A stretch of DNA of 64,000 nt, from the NCBI GenBank assembly GCA_963995505.1, contig OZ023184.1:4836001-4900000 (forward strand), in the 5' to 3' direction. The translations under genes and the position numbers were made by a program. The notes beneath the pieces are model-generated. The model saw only the letters and a list, made by a program, of their open reading frames with translations, searched no databases and was not told the origin of the DNA. How positions within the stretch are numbered: position 1 is the stretch's first letter; every line of letters begins with the position of its first letter. The stretch is from Hypericum androsaemum (Eukaryota; Streptophyta; Magnoliopsida; Malpighiales; Hypericaceae). Below, piece after piece: positions 35,169 to 48,773 of this stretch.

Positions 35169-36772
35169 TGTTAGAGCTTCTTCTTCTTCTTTTTCTGGAG
35201 GATTAATTCAACACGAACATGCCTGAATCAAAAAGGAATTCCTCGAGTCTCGACAAGATTATAGGTCACTGTCTGAATTTAAAAATAAAAATAAAAGAAC
35301 TCCTGGTCGCTCGATTAAGAAATGAGTTGGAATTTTTACAACTTCACTTTCACATAATCTCGACAGTAGCAAAAACAAAACTATTAATGGCTTCAAAAGT
35401 CAACTTTGTTGCTTCAATTCTCGGCTCCTACATCTCCAGGATATTATTGCATCATTGATTTCTAAACCGCTAAACCCTAAACCCTAATTTGAAAAAACAC
35501 CCAAATCTGAAACCCTAATTTTATTTTACAATTTAGAATAGAATACCTGCGAAGTTCGAAGGCTACTGACCTGACCGACCTGACCTGGGCTGGAACTTGG
35601 GAGAAAGTCGGGTGGCCGAAGCCGGAGGCGGTTTCTTTGGTGATGGTCTGTCGTTGTGTGTCGAGAGAGAAGGGGAAGTGAAGTGGGAATGCCGAACTCA
35701 GAGAGAATTTTTCATTATATATATGGTAAAATTACAATTTAGCACTTCCGAATTGTTGATATTTTGATAAAATACCAGTATATACCGAACTTCTACCAAA
35801 TACGAATACGGAAATTCACTGAATTTTTTAAAAAAATTCCATACCAAATTGAATCCCCAAATACCAAAAAAAAACGAAAATCAAGAATACCGAATACCGT
35901 TTGTACACCCCTAATTATTACCTTGTTTTCCACCTTGGGCTTGGCCCATCCCTTTCTATGAACTGGATCAACCCAAGAAACCAATTAGGCTACTTCTGTT
36001 ATTTTGGCCATCACTTAGTACAATGCATATTGTTAATTTGTACAATTCTGAAGTTTCATTATTTGGATAAGTAAATTCTCAAGATTTTATGATTCATCGA
36101 TAATTTTGCCATTCCTTTAACTTTTTTGAAGTTTGGCGGCAGAGTAGACTTAGAAAAATATAGTCCACCAAGGTCTACATCTCAAGAAAAAAAATAGTCG
36201 TCCCATGTCGCCACACGGGAGATGGGGACGTAAAAAAAAGAGAGGTATAAAGTTTTTCTCACTTTTGGTATTGCGGGCATCCCTGATATGAGGCAACCAC
36301 GACATGCTAATAGCTCAGTGATGTCCCCGACAATTGTGTCTGAGCTCTAGGTAAACATGAAGAAGGGACTAAAGATTATTTTAGACTTTGTTGATTTACT
36401 GCATGATGATTTTGTTGTATTTTACTCAAGATGGGAGTGCCTATACGTGATATAAATAAAAAAGAACTAGATGTACTTAATTAGTATAAATTAAAATGAA
36501 GCCTATTTATACCAAATACTATTAATATAATGTCACCACAAGACAGCCACCTAGGGAACTGGATGTGAAGTTCCATCTCAAAAGAGGGTAACGTACATAG
36601 ACACTTTCTACTCCCCAAAAGTATTTATATAACATCATCATGAGCTATATAGATTGCAGAAACCTTTCTAGACCTCCAAGTTGCTCCCCCCATCCATTTA
36701 GTACCATAAAATATAATTACTTGATATCCATGGGACCCACATGCACTCTACTTGATATCTACGGGCTCCACT
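35169..36772. other. Helicase upstream region and spacer to LOG
   Basis: 35169-35700 is the probable 5' UTR/promoter of the helicase gene (a purine/pyrimidine-biased stretch with AAACCCTAA motifs at about 35467-35515, a telo-box-like element common in plant promoters). From 35926 to 36772 I see only AT-rich spacer and the LOG 3' UTR. Confidence 0.5.
35757..35925 (-). repeat. Dispersed repeat with AGGGGTGTACAAAC-type end
   Basis: On the minus strand it reads AGGGGTGTACAAACGGTATT, then CGGTATTC, and further in GAAATTCAGTGAATTT-like and CGGTATATAC words in the same order as at 63866-64000. The AGGGGTGYRCAAAC terminus resembles hAT-like MITE ends, but no second terminus or target duplication was found. 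Confidence 0.55.
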
Positions 36773-39700
36773 CTATCCATAATTCGCATCCTCCTCCCAG
36801 ACCAGCTTCGATGTGATCTCGTCGTGTTTTGGTTCATACTCCTGTGAATTAAACAAATAGTGCATGGGTTGAGACAGAAAGTAATCCCGAGTACAACTTT
36901 GAGCTTATTAATTAAAGATTAGTGAAAATATATTATCAAGAGAGTGGCAAAGTCGGATGTTCGAGTTTGGGTATCTGAGATTAATAAAAGTTCAGACAAA
37001 GGAAATTACGTTGCTTATGTTCTTTACCTCTAATAGTCTGACCAATTGCTTGGCAGTTGGAGCTGACAAAATAATTTTGCGTGCAGTTGGAGATATAAAG
37101 CCTTCATCAACGGCCTTATCCATGAAAGCCAACAAAGAATTGTAGTATCCGTCCACATTCAAAAGCCCCACCTATATTAATAATATAATAAAAAATGTAA
37201 GAGACAAATAGAGACAAATTAGTTATGCTGACCAACTTTTAAATTATTAAGAATTTTGCTTCCTGTTCAAGAGGAGGATGCCCTTCATAATCAATGAAAA
37301 TCACAACCACGATACGGATTAGATCTTATTACGTATCTTTCCATGTGAATCATCTTAAAGCAAAACCCACATGACTTGATTCGCTTTGTGATAAGATCTA
37401 CCAGTTGACCAAATTCACGTATATCAAGCGTCAGCTTTGCTTCCAGAGTACAAATATCGCACTAGGGAAGTCAAGTTGACGCTTATTGTTGGCGTATTCT
37501 TGAACAACATTCACATACAGTTCCATTAAATTATTATCCCTGAGAACATAATGCTTGTTCGAATAAATTAAAGACTCGGTCGAGTTATAGGCGTGCAATA
37601 ATTTGACAATGAAAGAAGTGGCAAATTAAATTCTCTTACAGGTTTGCGGTGTATACCGAGCTGAGCCCATGTAATGACTTCAAGTAACTCTTCAAGGGTT
37701 CCATATCCTCCTGTTGAGGAGTAGACGTTATAGGGCTCGTGGATATAGCAACAGATATTTGAAAGTTAAGGGGAAACAATATTGCATTCTTAGAGAGATG
37801 ACACTACCAATTTTCTTGCAGTAACGTGAAAGGTATAATTCAGATGAAACCGTGCATGATACTAACTTAATCGGTATGTGGAACTCTATCTCATCAAGCT
37901 AAATACATGATGAAACTAGATGCATGATAAAATATGTAACCAAAAAAAAGAAAGTTTGAAGAACTGATCAAACAGGTACCAGGGAGGGCAATGAATGCAT
38001 CGGCTTGGCGAGCCATCTCGGCCTTCCTTTGGTGCATATCGGACACAGCACGAACTTCACCGACGGGCTCCCCAGTTATCTGCTCAAGGATCGACATTGT
38101 TAGTATCCGGTCAAAGAAGGTCACAAGCAAATCGAGCTTTCATGTACTGCATATCTTAACATAATTTTTGTCCGAGTTCAAGATCATGTCCTCTTGAAGG
38201 GGGAAGAGAATTAGAGGCTTGTCATGGGAACAATACCTCTCTAGGCATTAGGGTTCTTGGTATAACTCTGCAAAAAAAGAAAGCCACAACCATAAAATCA
38301 ATTGCCTCTTCTTCCAATATTATTATTCGATGGCTTAATAAGACCGCATTGTGAATTAGAGAGTAAATACTGGGAGGCAATTTAAAGAAAAAGAGCGATA
38401 TTTACACCTAGCTTTCACAAATAATTATCAACTTTTAAGCATCTTTTGTCAACTGCAAATGTTCTTCGGTAGTTAGAGCATGCATTTAAATTTCAAAAAG
38501 TTGAATCAAAAGGAACTTATACACAGCTCAGTACGACGGGAATTTAAGACATGCATCTCCATATTCAATTGCCATGTAATGCTCATGTTTACATGCTACT
38601 TAGCCAGTATTGAAAGCAAAGTTTTCCGAATCACTTGGTAGTCGAGTATTCCAACTTCGAGTAGGAAATAATGTCAAGCAACATCATTAAAATCAAATCA
38701 CGAAAAAAAACAAGACATCAGTGAGCAAACATTTTCGTTACAATTTCCAAGCTAATTACACAACACAAGAAGCTGGAAGGGTGGAGGAAAAATGATGATG
38801 CCTGGTCTTTGGAAATCCAAGAAATTGAATTTAAAACAATAAATTAGAGAGAAAACTAGAGAGAGAGAGAGAGAGACTAACCCTAGAACATGGCGCCCAC
38901 CATCATGAACTGCCTGAGAAACAAGACCCATCAGACCCACGCTGCCACCGCCATACACCAAATCAATCCTTCTTCCCACCTTCACATAATAACAACAACA
39001 TTCACATCGAGACCCACGAACAAATACTAATGTACACGTGTCACATTTCCCAAACAATCACAAATATCGTTTCTTGAAATGTTTAGTCATTAATATTATG
39101 TAATATTTTTGTTTTAAACCGGACAATGCTGGTTAAAGTAGCTTAATCCCAGATGAAATATCTGAATCAATTCTAAAAAAAGAAGATGAAAGATCTGAAA
39201 GAAAAGAAAAATAAAAGCTAAATGCAAATAACTAATTGTGATTATAAGCATAATTAGTGTTTTTTGAAGTATCCCAAGTCCGAGGCCGCAAGGACGCGCT
39301 CAAAGAAGAAGCCATCATACCAAACGCAGCACGTTTTGGTTCCCCAGGATGAAGAATAATTTTCTTATTTATTTTTATTTTTAAGCCTTTTTTAAATTTT
39401 TTCCATGAATAAGCTTTTAATTTTTTGGTTTATAGCATCGTTGTTATCCGAATACTCACGAATTTCTTCTTTTTATATTTTTTAATGCGTTCACGAATAT
39501 GATTGCTAATCTCTTCTGCTCGACTATTCAGTCTTGTTTGTGGTTTGTTTAACGTCTTCTTCGGCTTTTGGAAAAAAATGTAAATGGAGAAACCAACCAA
39601 CATGAATCATGCGAGAAGGCTGCTCAACTGGCAGCCAGATTACAGCTAGCAATCTCTCACGCCAACCGTAACACAAAACCCTAATCCTTAATTATATATT

Positions 39701-40275
39701 CTCTTAAACTATTTATAATCATCTATTATTCCCAAGTATAGTTTAAACTTTAAATAAGTCTAAATGGGTATGATTTTATTAAAGAAATCTAGTTATTTTT
39801 CAAAACAAATATAAAATGGGGCATCGCATTTTCGGTTCATAAATAAATCGTGAACCAAATAATCTGCGTTATACTGGGGAGATTAATAGTGAGCTAAAAA
39901 TATGGAATGTGAATTTCCTGAGGAGTAATTAACCTTCGCAAAGTGTAATGGTGAAATTGTTTTTATTATTATACCCAGTTTTTTTTCCAGAGAAAGAATA
40001 CTCAATTTTTGACAAAAAAATCCAAGATTATTAGAAGTAGTTTTCTCATTAGGGCACGAAATAATTATCTAGTGTTTGTTTATCTAGAAAATATTATTTG
40101 GGAACAAACAGAGTCTTCACACAAATAAAAAATAGTTGGAAAAATCAAAATTTTAAGGTGACCGTACCAGCTCCTTCCCCAACTCAACGGCGGCTTCCTG
40201 GTAGCTGGCCTTCTTCCCTGAGCTGCTCCCACAAAACACACATATCCTTTTGAACCTCGACTCCCTCTCTCCCAT
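36773..40275 (-). CDS. LOG: Cytokinin riboside 5'-monophosphate phosphoribohydrolase (LONELY GUY family), seven exons
   Basis: Spliced CDS on the minus strand: 40275-40168, 38979-38882, 38267-38237, 38079-37980, 37710-37640, 37171-37028 and 36841-36773; 621 nt, 206 aa. All junctions are GT/AG and in frame. The protein begins [20 protein letters not shown]. It carries [30 protein letters not shown], the catalytic-site segments [20 protein letters not shown] and [18 protein letters not shown], and ends [19 protein letters not shown] enzymes release active free-base cytokinins from nucleotide precursors in one step in the cytosol. The PGGYGT and E-rich motifs needed for catalysis are present and the length is normal (about 205-225 aa). 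Intron 1 (about 1.2 kb) is the largest. The start was chosen at the conserved [17 protein letters not shown] context; an in-frame ATG at 40437 would add 54 unlikely residues. I cannot tell which LOG paralogue it is. Confidence 0.96.
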
Positions 40276-40280
40276 CAATC

Positions 40281-40302
40281 TCTCTCTCTCTCTCTCTCTC
40301 TG
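40281..40302. repeat. (GA/TC)n microsatellite in LOG 5' UTR
   Basis: About 11 TC units a few bases upstream of the LOG start codon (GA repeat on the sense strand), common in plant 5' UTRs. Confidence 0.9.
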
Positions 40303-41206
40303 AGTCGACAAGTTTTGTGGAGTATGTATGGGATGGAGAAAAATGAGAATGTAATGCGTTTGCGGTTGCGTGCTTCTAAATATAAATAACGGGGCAGTAC
40401 CCACGAATGGGAACAACAAGGAAGTATTTGTTATCATAATCTTATCTAATTAATTATTGTTATTGATATTTCTTTCTTTTTTATTACTTCTCTTGTAGAA
40501 TAATAATATCTTTTGTTTTCTAAGCTTTCTCGGAACATGTTAAAAAATTTATATACAACCCAAATTTTAAAAAAATAAATTTGTGAATTTTTAAAACTTA
40601 TAAATATTCCGTCCATCAGTCATTCACTCAACAATATGATAATTTTTAGTGACAAATTATTCTCAGGTCTCAGGTGTTTGATATATTTGATGCTCGCTCT
40701 CTGTATATTCAAGGATTTTTAATCGATCGCCAAAATACAGGGAGGTGAATACCGAATATACCAAATACCAGAGGCCTAAGAGTAATTGTCATATTTTTTA
40801 ATCTTTGGTATCTATAATAATTAATATTTGTTTTATAGTAATTTATTTTTATTCGAACACGTCTCCCTTGCGGCTTTTTGTTGACTGGCTACATAATCCC
40901 CGTGTATGTATGCAAGTAGACTTGGCAAAAAGAAAAAAAAGACAATTCCTTATTATAATTCTGTGTATAAATTAATACTTGTAAATTGACTAATGATAAA
41001 TTACAAACTGTGATGAAATTCCTTCAACCGGAACTTTAACACAATGCCTTAAGTGCCATGTAGCTACAAAAAACTTTTGACCAGTTGTTTCATGCATTGA
41101 CATACATGCTTTGTAATTCACAATTAAAAAATATAGAACCTCGTGAGATAAAGCTAGTGGTTCTTAGTGTTTGCGATGTTTTTTAAAAGAGGAAAGTACA
41201 GAAAAG
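40303..41206. other. LOG promoter and AT-rich spacer
   Basis: The first few hundred bases should contain the LOG promoter (TATAAATA-like sequence on the minus strand near 40377-40386). The rest is AT-rich without supported features. Confidence 0.45.
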
Positions 41207-43105
41207 CCCTTAAAATTTGACATATTATATTAAAAGATTTAGTCCATAGTTAATTCGTCATTAAATTTTGAGAAGTCGAATTCATTAGTCCCTTAGATCA
41301 ATTTTCATGTCAAATGTCACATGAGGTCACCAAATTAACTCTTAATCACTTCAAAACTCTAAAATCAAAATAAAACATATTAATATCACCCTAAAAAACT
41401 GACCCACCACATTAAACAAAAAACTAATAGTTTGGGTTTAAAACCAAAGATAAGACCCTAAAAACTCAACCAATAAAAAATATTTTCACTTATTCGTCAA
41501 ACAAGAGATAGGAAAAGAGCCCTAACATATAAAAAGAGATTAACAATGCAAAGAAATAACATAATGAGGACCAATATAGTAAATTATCGAACTAACAAGA
41601 AAATATAACACGTAGAACAAACCTAACAATTGGGACGGGGAGGGAGATTTATCGTGCGGATTTGTGATTAATCGATTTGGTTCGATGTGGTGAATGAGGT
41701 AAATTTAATTTTTTTATGATGTGTGTGATTTTTTGTATTTTGGAATCAAGGTTTGTGTTTTTAGGGTGACAAGTCCTTAAAATTTGACATATTCTATTAA
41801 AAGATTTACTCCTTAGTTAATTCATCATTGCATTTTGAAAAATTGAATCACTTCTATCAATTTTCATCTCAAATGTCATATAAGATCACCAAATTAACAC
41901 TTCATCACCTTAAAACTCTAAATCAAAATAAAACATATTAATCACACCCTAAAAAACAGAACCACCTCATTAAACAAAAAACTAATAGTTGGGATTTAAA
42001 ACGAAAGATAAAACCCTAAAAATTTAACCAATAAAAAATTATTTTCACTTATTTGTCAAACAAAAGACGGGAAAAGAGCCTTAACATATAAAAAAGATTC
42101 ATCATGCAAAGAAATAACATAATGAGCACCAATATAGTAAATTATCGAACTAACAAGAAAATAGAACAAGTAGAATAAACTCAATAAGTGGGACTGATAT
42201 GAATCTTAACAGCCTTATTAAGTGTCAATTTGACCAATTTTGAGAGAATGTGCAAAGTACTTCAGTAACAACTTAACGAACTGATTTCCAAGCTTATATC
42301 AAATAGTTGGACTTAAATGAGCATATTGAAGTCTAATGTTTAGGAACCACGAAATTCACATTGAGGGTAGAGCATTCACTCAGGTTGAAGAAGGAAATTC
42401 CAGTAGCAAAGATCTTGAAAATTAGTTCTCTCTAATTTGGGTATTCTATTTAGGAAGTTTATTTTAGCCATTAGATTTGATTATGAAGTTATATTCCAGC
42501 AACTTTTGGTTTATTATTGCTTAATAATCAAGTTTGTAGCCTTCCTAAAAGGTAGAGATTTATTTTTTTTAATTTTCCTTACTAGCCAGATTTCTATTCA
42601 TTTTTAGGAGTTATTTGATTTAGGAATATCTTTGTAATATTAAGCATATTTATAGAGGCTGATGCAATGAGAATAAGTAGACTATTATTGATTGAAAAAC
42701 GCAGGCTTTGCTCTATTGGTTCTTTGGAACTGTTCGAACACAGCGGAGGGATTCCGTTCGTTCTCCTACGACTTATCAAGTAGAACTACATCACCGTTTG
42801 TGGCATTTTCATCAAATCAAGGTTCTTGTTTCCCTACAGCAGTGGGTCGAGGTTGTTCATACCGAGGTTCTTGCAAAGACGTAAACAACGGGTCGAGATT
42901 TTCATCAATATGAACGTAGATAGATCCGGCTTCCACGTGAATCCATAACGGGATTCACATCAGGGACAGGGAGGGAGATTTATCGTTCGGATTTATGATT
43001 AATCGATTTGGTTTCATATCGTGGGTGAGGTAAATTTAATTTAATTTTTATGATGTGTGTGAGCTTTTTCATTTTGGAATCAAGGTTTGTGTTTTTAAGG
43101 TGATC
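41207..43105. repeat. Tandem duplication of about 565 bp, second unit split by a solo LTR
   Basis: Unit 1 is about 41207-41770. Unit 2 is about 41774-42194 plus 42963-43105. Shared blocks include CCTTAAAATTTGACATATT, GGGAAAAGAGCC, TGCAAAGAAATAACATAATG, ATAGTAAATTATCGAACTAA and GGGAGGGAGATTTATCGT. The duplication predates the LTR insertion because only unit 2 is interrupted. No coding potential. Confidence 0.85.
42195..42962 (+). mobile_element. Solo LTR (probably copia type), 768 bp
   Basis: The LTR starts TGATATGAATC and ends GATTCACATCA (an 11-bp imperfect terminal inverted repeat with TG...CA ends). The 5-bp target duplication GGGAC is exact at 42190-42194 and 42963-42967. The undisrupted paralogous site TGGGACGGGGAGGG in unit 1 (near 41633) confirms the insertion. 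A TATTTATAG motif near 42648 suggests + strand orientation. No internal retrotransposon sequence remains, so it arose by LTR-LTR recombination. Confidence 0.85.
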
Positions 43106-44218
43106 TTGGGAGTTTTAAAGTGAGTTAAGATATTTTGATAATTTAATGTATCATTTGAGATGTAATTTGATCCGAAAGAATTACAAGTTCAATTTTTACA
43201 AAATTAAAGATTAATTAGCTAAGACTCAAACTTTTTAGTACATTATGATAAACCTTAGAAATTCATGAGTTTTTTCTTTTAAAAACTTTATTAAAAATTG
43301 ATTATTTTGTTTTCCGACTTAACAGAGTGTAGTTTTTAAATATCATCGAATAATGAATTTTTGTCGTTTACAAGTGACAAAATATAAATTCAATCATTTC
43401 CCATCTAATAAATTTAATAAACTACTCTTCTCTAATTTAGTTTTTTACCGGACGAGCTGATAAGACTAGCAGCTGCATTCACTTTAATCGTGATTAGACC
43501 AATCAAACCGATGAGCCGATCTCCAAGTCCAACCAAAAGGGTTTTTTTTTGGGAGCGAAACCACAACACAAGGGAGGGTAGGAGTATTGGGAAATGGGAT
43601 CGCCTCCTCTCAGGACAGTGATTGATGAAGATGTTCCCCTGTCCCTAACGCAGTAATCATTACATTTTCGCTTGATTTATGCAACCCCTGACGTCTCCGC
43701 AACTTACGTACAATGTAAGTAACGCTTTCCTCTACTAGTGGTACATTCTGTGTCTGTTCCGGATTCAATTTTAACCAGTATACCCCCTAAAAAAAATATT
43801 TTGTAACCAGTATTACTATATTAGTCATATAGTTATTCTAGTTTATACAATAAATAGTTTAGATAAGAAATTTTGAGCTTAATTCCATGATAAATTCGGT
43901 TCTTGAATTAGCAATTTTGTGGTTTTGAAAATATAATATCTAGAACCAGTTGGACGATTCTGTTGGATACGTGGCCACCCCCATTATACTCTTTCAAAAT
44001 TGTCAGATAGCTTAAATTTGGATTATTCAGTCAAGTAGATATTATGATACAAATAATATTAAAAATGTAATTTTCTACTTATTGAATTGAACTCACATCG
44101 AAGAGAAGAAAAGTGAAAATGTCATCACTAGATCAAACACACCTATTTGATAGAAGGATGTGAAAGCTTCTTTATTAATATTAGTCAGCAAAATGATGTT
44201 GCTAGAAGTGAAGGAGAT
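43106..44218. other. Intergenic spacer
   Basis: AT-rich, with no gene, RNA or clear repeat recognised. Confidence 0.5.
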
Positions 44219-45394
44219 ATTTTATGGTGATCATTCTATATCAAGTCACATTGTAATTTGGTATGTACCCACCATTAAACAAGTACCAAGTGTATTTGTC
44301 ATTTCGTAATAATAGATGACTAGGACCTTTTCAAAACAAAAAAAAATTAGATGACTAGGATAAATAACTATGAAAACTAAATAAGGCATTGTCACAAAAT
44401 TGTTTCCTTAAAAAATTTCTTTAAATCGGAAAACAATACCAAGTAATTGAAGAAGACCGAGGCTGTGCATTTACGTCAATCATATTAACAAAATTTTAAC
44501 ACATTCACATGAAAAAAGAAATAGTTCTTGAATTGCTATCCTGCAATTCATACGGTGCATTCGATAAGAATAGATCGTGAGGTGCTTCCCTTCAAAATTT
44601 CAATCATAAATAATAATACTCAAATTCATTAATATATTACTTATTGGAAAATAAATACATAATTTGAAGACGTATTAGTTCATTTTCTTGATTTCAGTAC
44701 TTTTCACTTTTTGACGCCGAAACTCTTCAATATAGTGTACGAGTTATATGTCCTATAATTTTTTTTATACATAATCAACAATGTTGTTTTCATCATCTAC
44801 GATATTTCATAAAATTAAAAAAGTCATACACTATGCAAAGCAAAAATGTTGATACATACATTCGTTTTTATGTTCTATCTAGTGTTTTTGTTTCAGAAAC
44901 TTAATTGTCAACCACAAAAAATCAAGTAATTGTAAGTTACAAAACACCAAACACTAAAAAAATGAAACTAGCAAAAATGGAAGAAAAGAAAGGATCAAAA
45001 CATTTTAATTACTTGTTCATATACAATTGCTGAGATTTTTTGTTCGGATGTGCTTTCCGCTGTCAAAGTTGATGACTTCGGAAGGCTTAAACAACACAAG
45101 TCTATTAAGTAGTATTTTTATAATTATTTCTCCAGCTGAGAACTAAGGTAAAACATAAAAGAATTAAAGTTAGACTTCCTATTAATTACTTGGAACTGTT
45201 TCCCGATTCAACGAACTATTTTTAGGAAATATTCTTTTGAACATATGTCACAATATATATTTTTGATTTAGTTTCCACAATTATTTATCCTAGTCATCTA
45301 ATTCATTAGGAAGTGACAAATACACTTGGCACTTGTTTATTGATGATTACATACCAAGTCATCATGTAACATGGTATGGAGAGACCACCATAAA
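44219..45394. repeat. Long imperfect inverted repeat (foldback element remnant)
   Basis: The left arm, about 44219-44455, and the right arm, about 45175-45394, are reverse complements with moderate divergence. Examples are CAAGTACCAAGTGTATTTGTCA versus TGACAAATACACTTGGCACTTG, TAGATGACTAGGATAAATAA versus TTATTTATCCTAGTCATCTA, and ACCAAGTAATT versus AATTACTTGGAA. The spacer of about 720 bp is AT-rich without coding potential. I could not find a matching target duplication, so the superfamily is open. Confidence 0.75.
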
Positions 45395-46596
45395 TTTTAT
45401 CGAAAGTCAAGCAGCACCCAATCCAACCCAGGAACATATAGTTCGATAAGATTCTATTATCGATGTTAAAGATAAAAAAAATCCAGAGAAAGGATCGTCT
45501 AATTTGTTCGGAGAACTTACCTGGAAAAAATTTATTAGGAGAATTTAATGGTAATTGGTGACGTGGACAGATTGTCGACAGTGGATCATGGTCCAGCTTT
45601 ATTCACCGGACCCGAGTTGTGGTCTGGTTCTGGCCTTGGGGTCAGGTCAAAGAGAAGAAAGTGAGTGGGCCTAATGGGGTGCTGTGGGACCCACAAGACG
45701 GTGATACACGTGCGGGCGACCAGCCGCCGGCTGAAAAACCGACGCCTTGGTCGGAGGCGCGATGTGCGCTGTAATTCTACTGTATGCTTACATTCCCGCC
45801 TTCATCGGTTTTTCTTTTTGGTGAAACCTTTTCTTGACCATGATAGTGTTTCCGTAAAAAAAAAACTATGATAGTGTAAAATTTAGTATTTTTTATATTT
45901 CCGACCGACCTTAGAATATTACTTACCAGTAAACACTTGTTTTAATTTTTGGTAGAAAAATAATTGTTTTAATGGTATAATTAAAAAGTGAGAATTTGCT
46001 TGCAGTTATAGGTTCAAACTTCAAACCCTAGTTGTGATTTATAAAAAAATTTAGAATATTTGTTTTTCTCATTTCTGTATTTATCTGATATTTTATTAGC
46101 CTCAATGTTGTCGCCAAATCCATTTATAAATTTACTCTTAAAAAATATATAGTCTAACTAAAAGAGAAAAAGCGCGTATCCCAAAGATTACCAGTCCCAT
46201 CCAGTGAACAATTTTTTTTTTAGAAAATTCAGTGAACAAGTTCATAAGGCTACTCACGACAATAATCCACCTCAAGATAGTTTACGGAATAAAATATTAA
46301 TTTTTTTTCATTTATTCCCAACTCAACCCAACTAAATATTTACCATCCACAAAAATAACTTATTCTAACCTATGTCACGGAATAAATAATTAATTTCTCT
46401 CACATTCATATATTAATCTACTATCTTTTTCGTTTATATAAATTTATAACAAGTATACGAAAATGATTAATTCGCAATACAAATTAAAAAATAATTAAAA
46501 CTTTTAATTAAAAAATACAAAATTAAAATTATATTAGTTGCAATTCAAAATTAGTACTACATAAAATCGGTTACAAATATATGGCTTAAATGATAA
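45395..46596. other. Intergenic spacer
   Basis: AT-rich, apart from a short GC-rich patch at about 45590-45780. A 68-aa frame within it (45665-45871) has no recognisable features. Nothing else supported. Confidence 0.5.
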
Positions 46597-46601
46597 ATTA
46601 C

Positions 46602-48773
46602 TGTTGCGGAGAAAGTGAGTACAAGAACGTCAAGACTATCCGAGACGGATCCGGAGTGGTCTTCCCAAAGTCGGCCTAACGGAAAGGGTGAAAAAAGAGC
46701 TAGACTACGAGCTACGAGCAAAGGAAACGATAAAGAGTAAATAGGTTTGTTTGTTGTGTTGTTGGTTGATTGATGTCCGTTCTCTCGCCCGAGCCCTCCT
46801 TATATAGAGTACCTTGACCTAACCTCCGTGTCCTCAGAATAGGAAATCCTAAACCGCCTCCAAAACTTTCGGCTCCAAATCTCAACCAAGCAATCGCGGC
46901 CTAAAAAGGAACTTACCAAGTCTTGCCAAACATTGAGAATCTCGGCTCAAGTTAGAAAAATAAAGATCGTCTTGACCTTCTCGAATCTTCCACGCAAAAT
47001 CTTGGCTCAAGTCCGTCATGTCTAAATAGCTTATCGCCTTTAGGCCCAAAGCGAACTCCAAAACGGGCCCAAGTCTCCCGCCTACCCGGAACAAAAAGGC
47101 TCCATGTATACCGAGCCTTCCCGCCTTTAGGCCCGAAGCGGGCCTTACCGCCCATGAGCTCCATCGCCTTGCTTACCGCCAGCTCCTCCGAGCGGGCTCA
47201 TTCCGCTCAGGCCCTAGGCAAAATTCTCCTTCCGCCTGGGCTAGCGAACCTCTTCCTATCGCCGACCTCTCGCTTACAAAATTCGAGATGAAAGGCAAGC
47301 CTTACCGCCCTTAGGACCGAGGTAGAACTTACTGCCCATGAGCCATCCCTATCGTCTCCCTTACCACCGGCTCTTCCAAGTGGGCTCCTTCCGCTCATGT
47401 TCCAAAGCGGATCCTACTGCCCATGCTTGCACATGAAGGGCGGTATACTACCGCTCCTAGACCCTAGGCGGCCCATCTCCTTGAAGCCCTCCCGCTTGCA
47501 CAAGTAAGGCGGTATACGCCTCCCGCCTTAGAGTGGACTGAGTAATCCAATGGGCCGTCTAAAGATAATGATGAGTCCGGACCTCTCCACGCAAACCCGG
47601 AGGTAAGTCACCAACAACTCGAGGTAGGAGGACGCCTACCGCCAAGTCCAAAGTGGGATGGCGTCCACTACCAAGCTTAAAGCGAGACGGCGTCCACTCG
47701 GACATCCGCTTCAAGGGCCGAGGTGCCCACCCGGACATATCACTTCAGGGTTCGAGATGCACAACTCGGACATCCCACTTCGAGGACAAAGGCGTCCAAC
47801 CCGGACATCCAGCTTCTCGAGTCCAGGCATCCAACCGGCCATCCCATTTCACGAGCTGAGTCGTCCACCCGGATACTTCGAAGGTCAAAATACCCTTCGA
47901 GCTCCTACCTCGAAGTTTAAAGCGACCATCCGTGCTTCCGCCTTGTAGGTCAAAGTGACCATCCGGGCTCTTGCTTTATAGGTCAAAGCAACCATCCGGC
48001 CTCCCGCCTTGTAGGCCAAAGCGACATCTGGCCTCCCGCCTTGTAGGTCGAAGTAACCATCCGGGCTAAGCCTTTTGCTTACATTTTTGACCTACTTTCA
48101 CCCCGAATTCGAAGACATCACAAACTACAAAGTCGTAGATCTATGTCTTGGCGTCGCACAGAAACTTCAATCGTCTCAATCCAAGCTACGAATAGAAAGT
48201 TATGAGTATTTTACTGAGGAGCATCGCCCAGGCAAGCGGGAAGCGGACCGAACTGGTTCAAAGTATGCTCATCTTAAAGTAGATTTATGAATATATTCTG
48301 CTTCGAATTGGAAAAAGTTGTAAACTATAAAGTTATAGATATTTGTCTTGTCTTTCCATAGCCGAAAGAATCAGCTCAATCCAATATTCGAGTCAAAATA
48401 TACTGCCAATCTACCAAAGATGAATGTTTGGCATCGAAGAACAATAAACTAAGGTGGTCTACCGTCACCGGTCTCAACCAAGGAGAGACCATCATTGGGA
48501 GACCGTCATCGGTCTTGACCAAGAGAAGACCATTATCAATTTCTACCCAACTCAAGACTGGAAGCAACCTCTTTGAGATGACACCAATCACCGGTCATCC
48601 GACACCGGTCTCTTCGGGACGATACCGAACATCGATCACCCGACATTGATCTCTCTGGGATGACACCACCCACTTTTAGATCATGCCGGTCATCGGTCAC
48701 CCGGTCACTTTGAGATTGCACTAGAGAGCTCAAGATATTGTTGATAATTTGAGATTATTTTTGTACCTCAACA
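46602..48773 (-). repeat. 3' LTR of the LARD element
   Basis: 2172 bp. Contains a TATATAGAG-type motif near 46801 and, at about 47400-48060, imperfect repeats built from CCACCCGGACAT / GTAGGTCAAAGCGACCATCC-type units of roughly 30-35 bp. At 48420-48700 it holds repeats of ACCGGTC-containing words (GTCACCGGTC, GTCATCGGTC, CACCGGTCAT). Confidence 0.9.
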
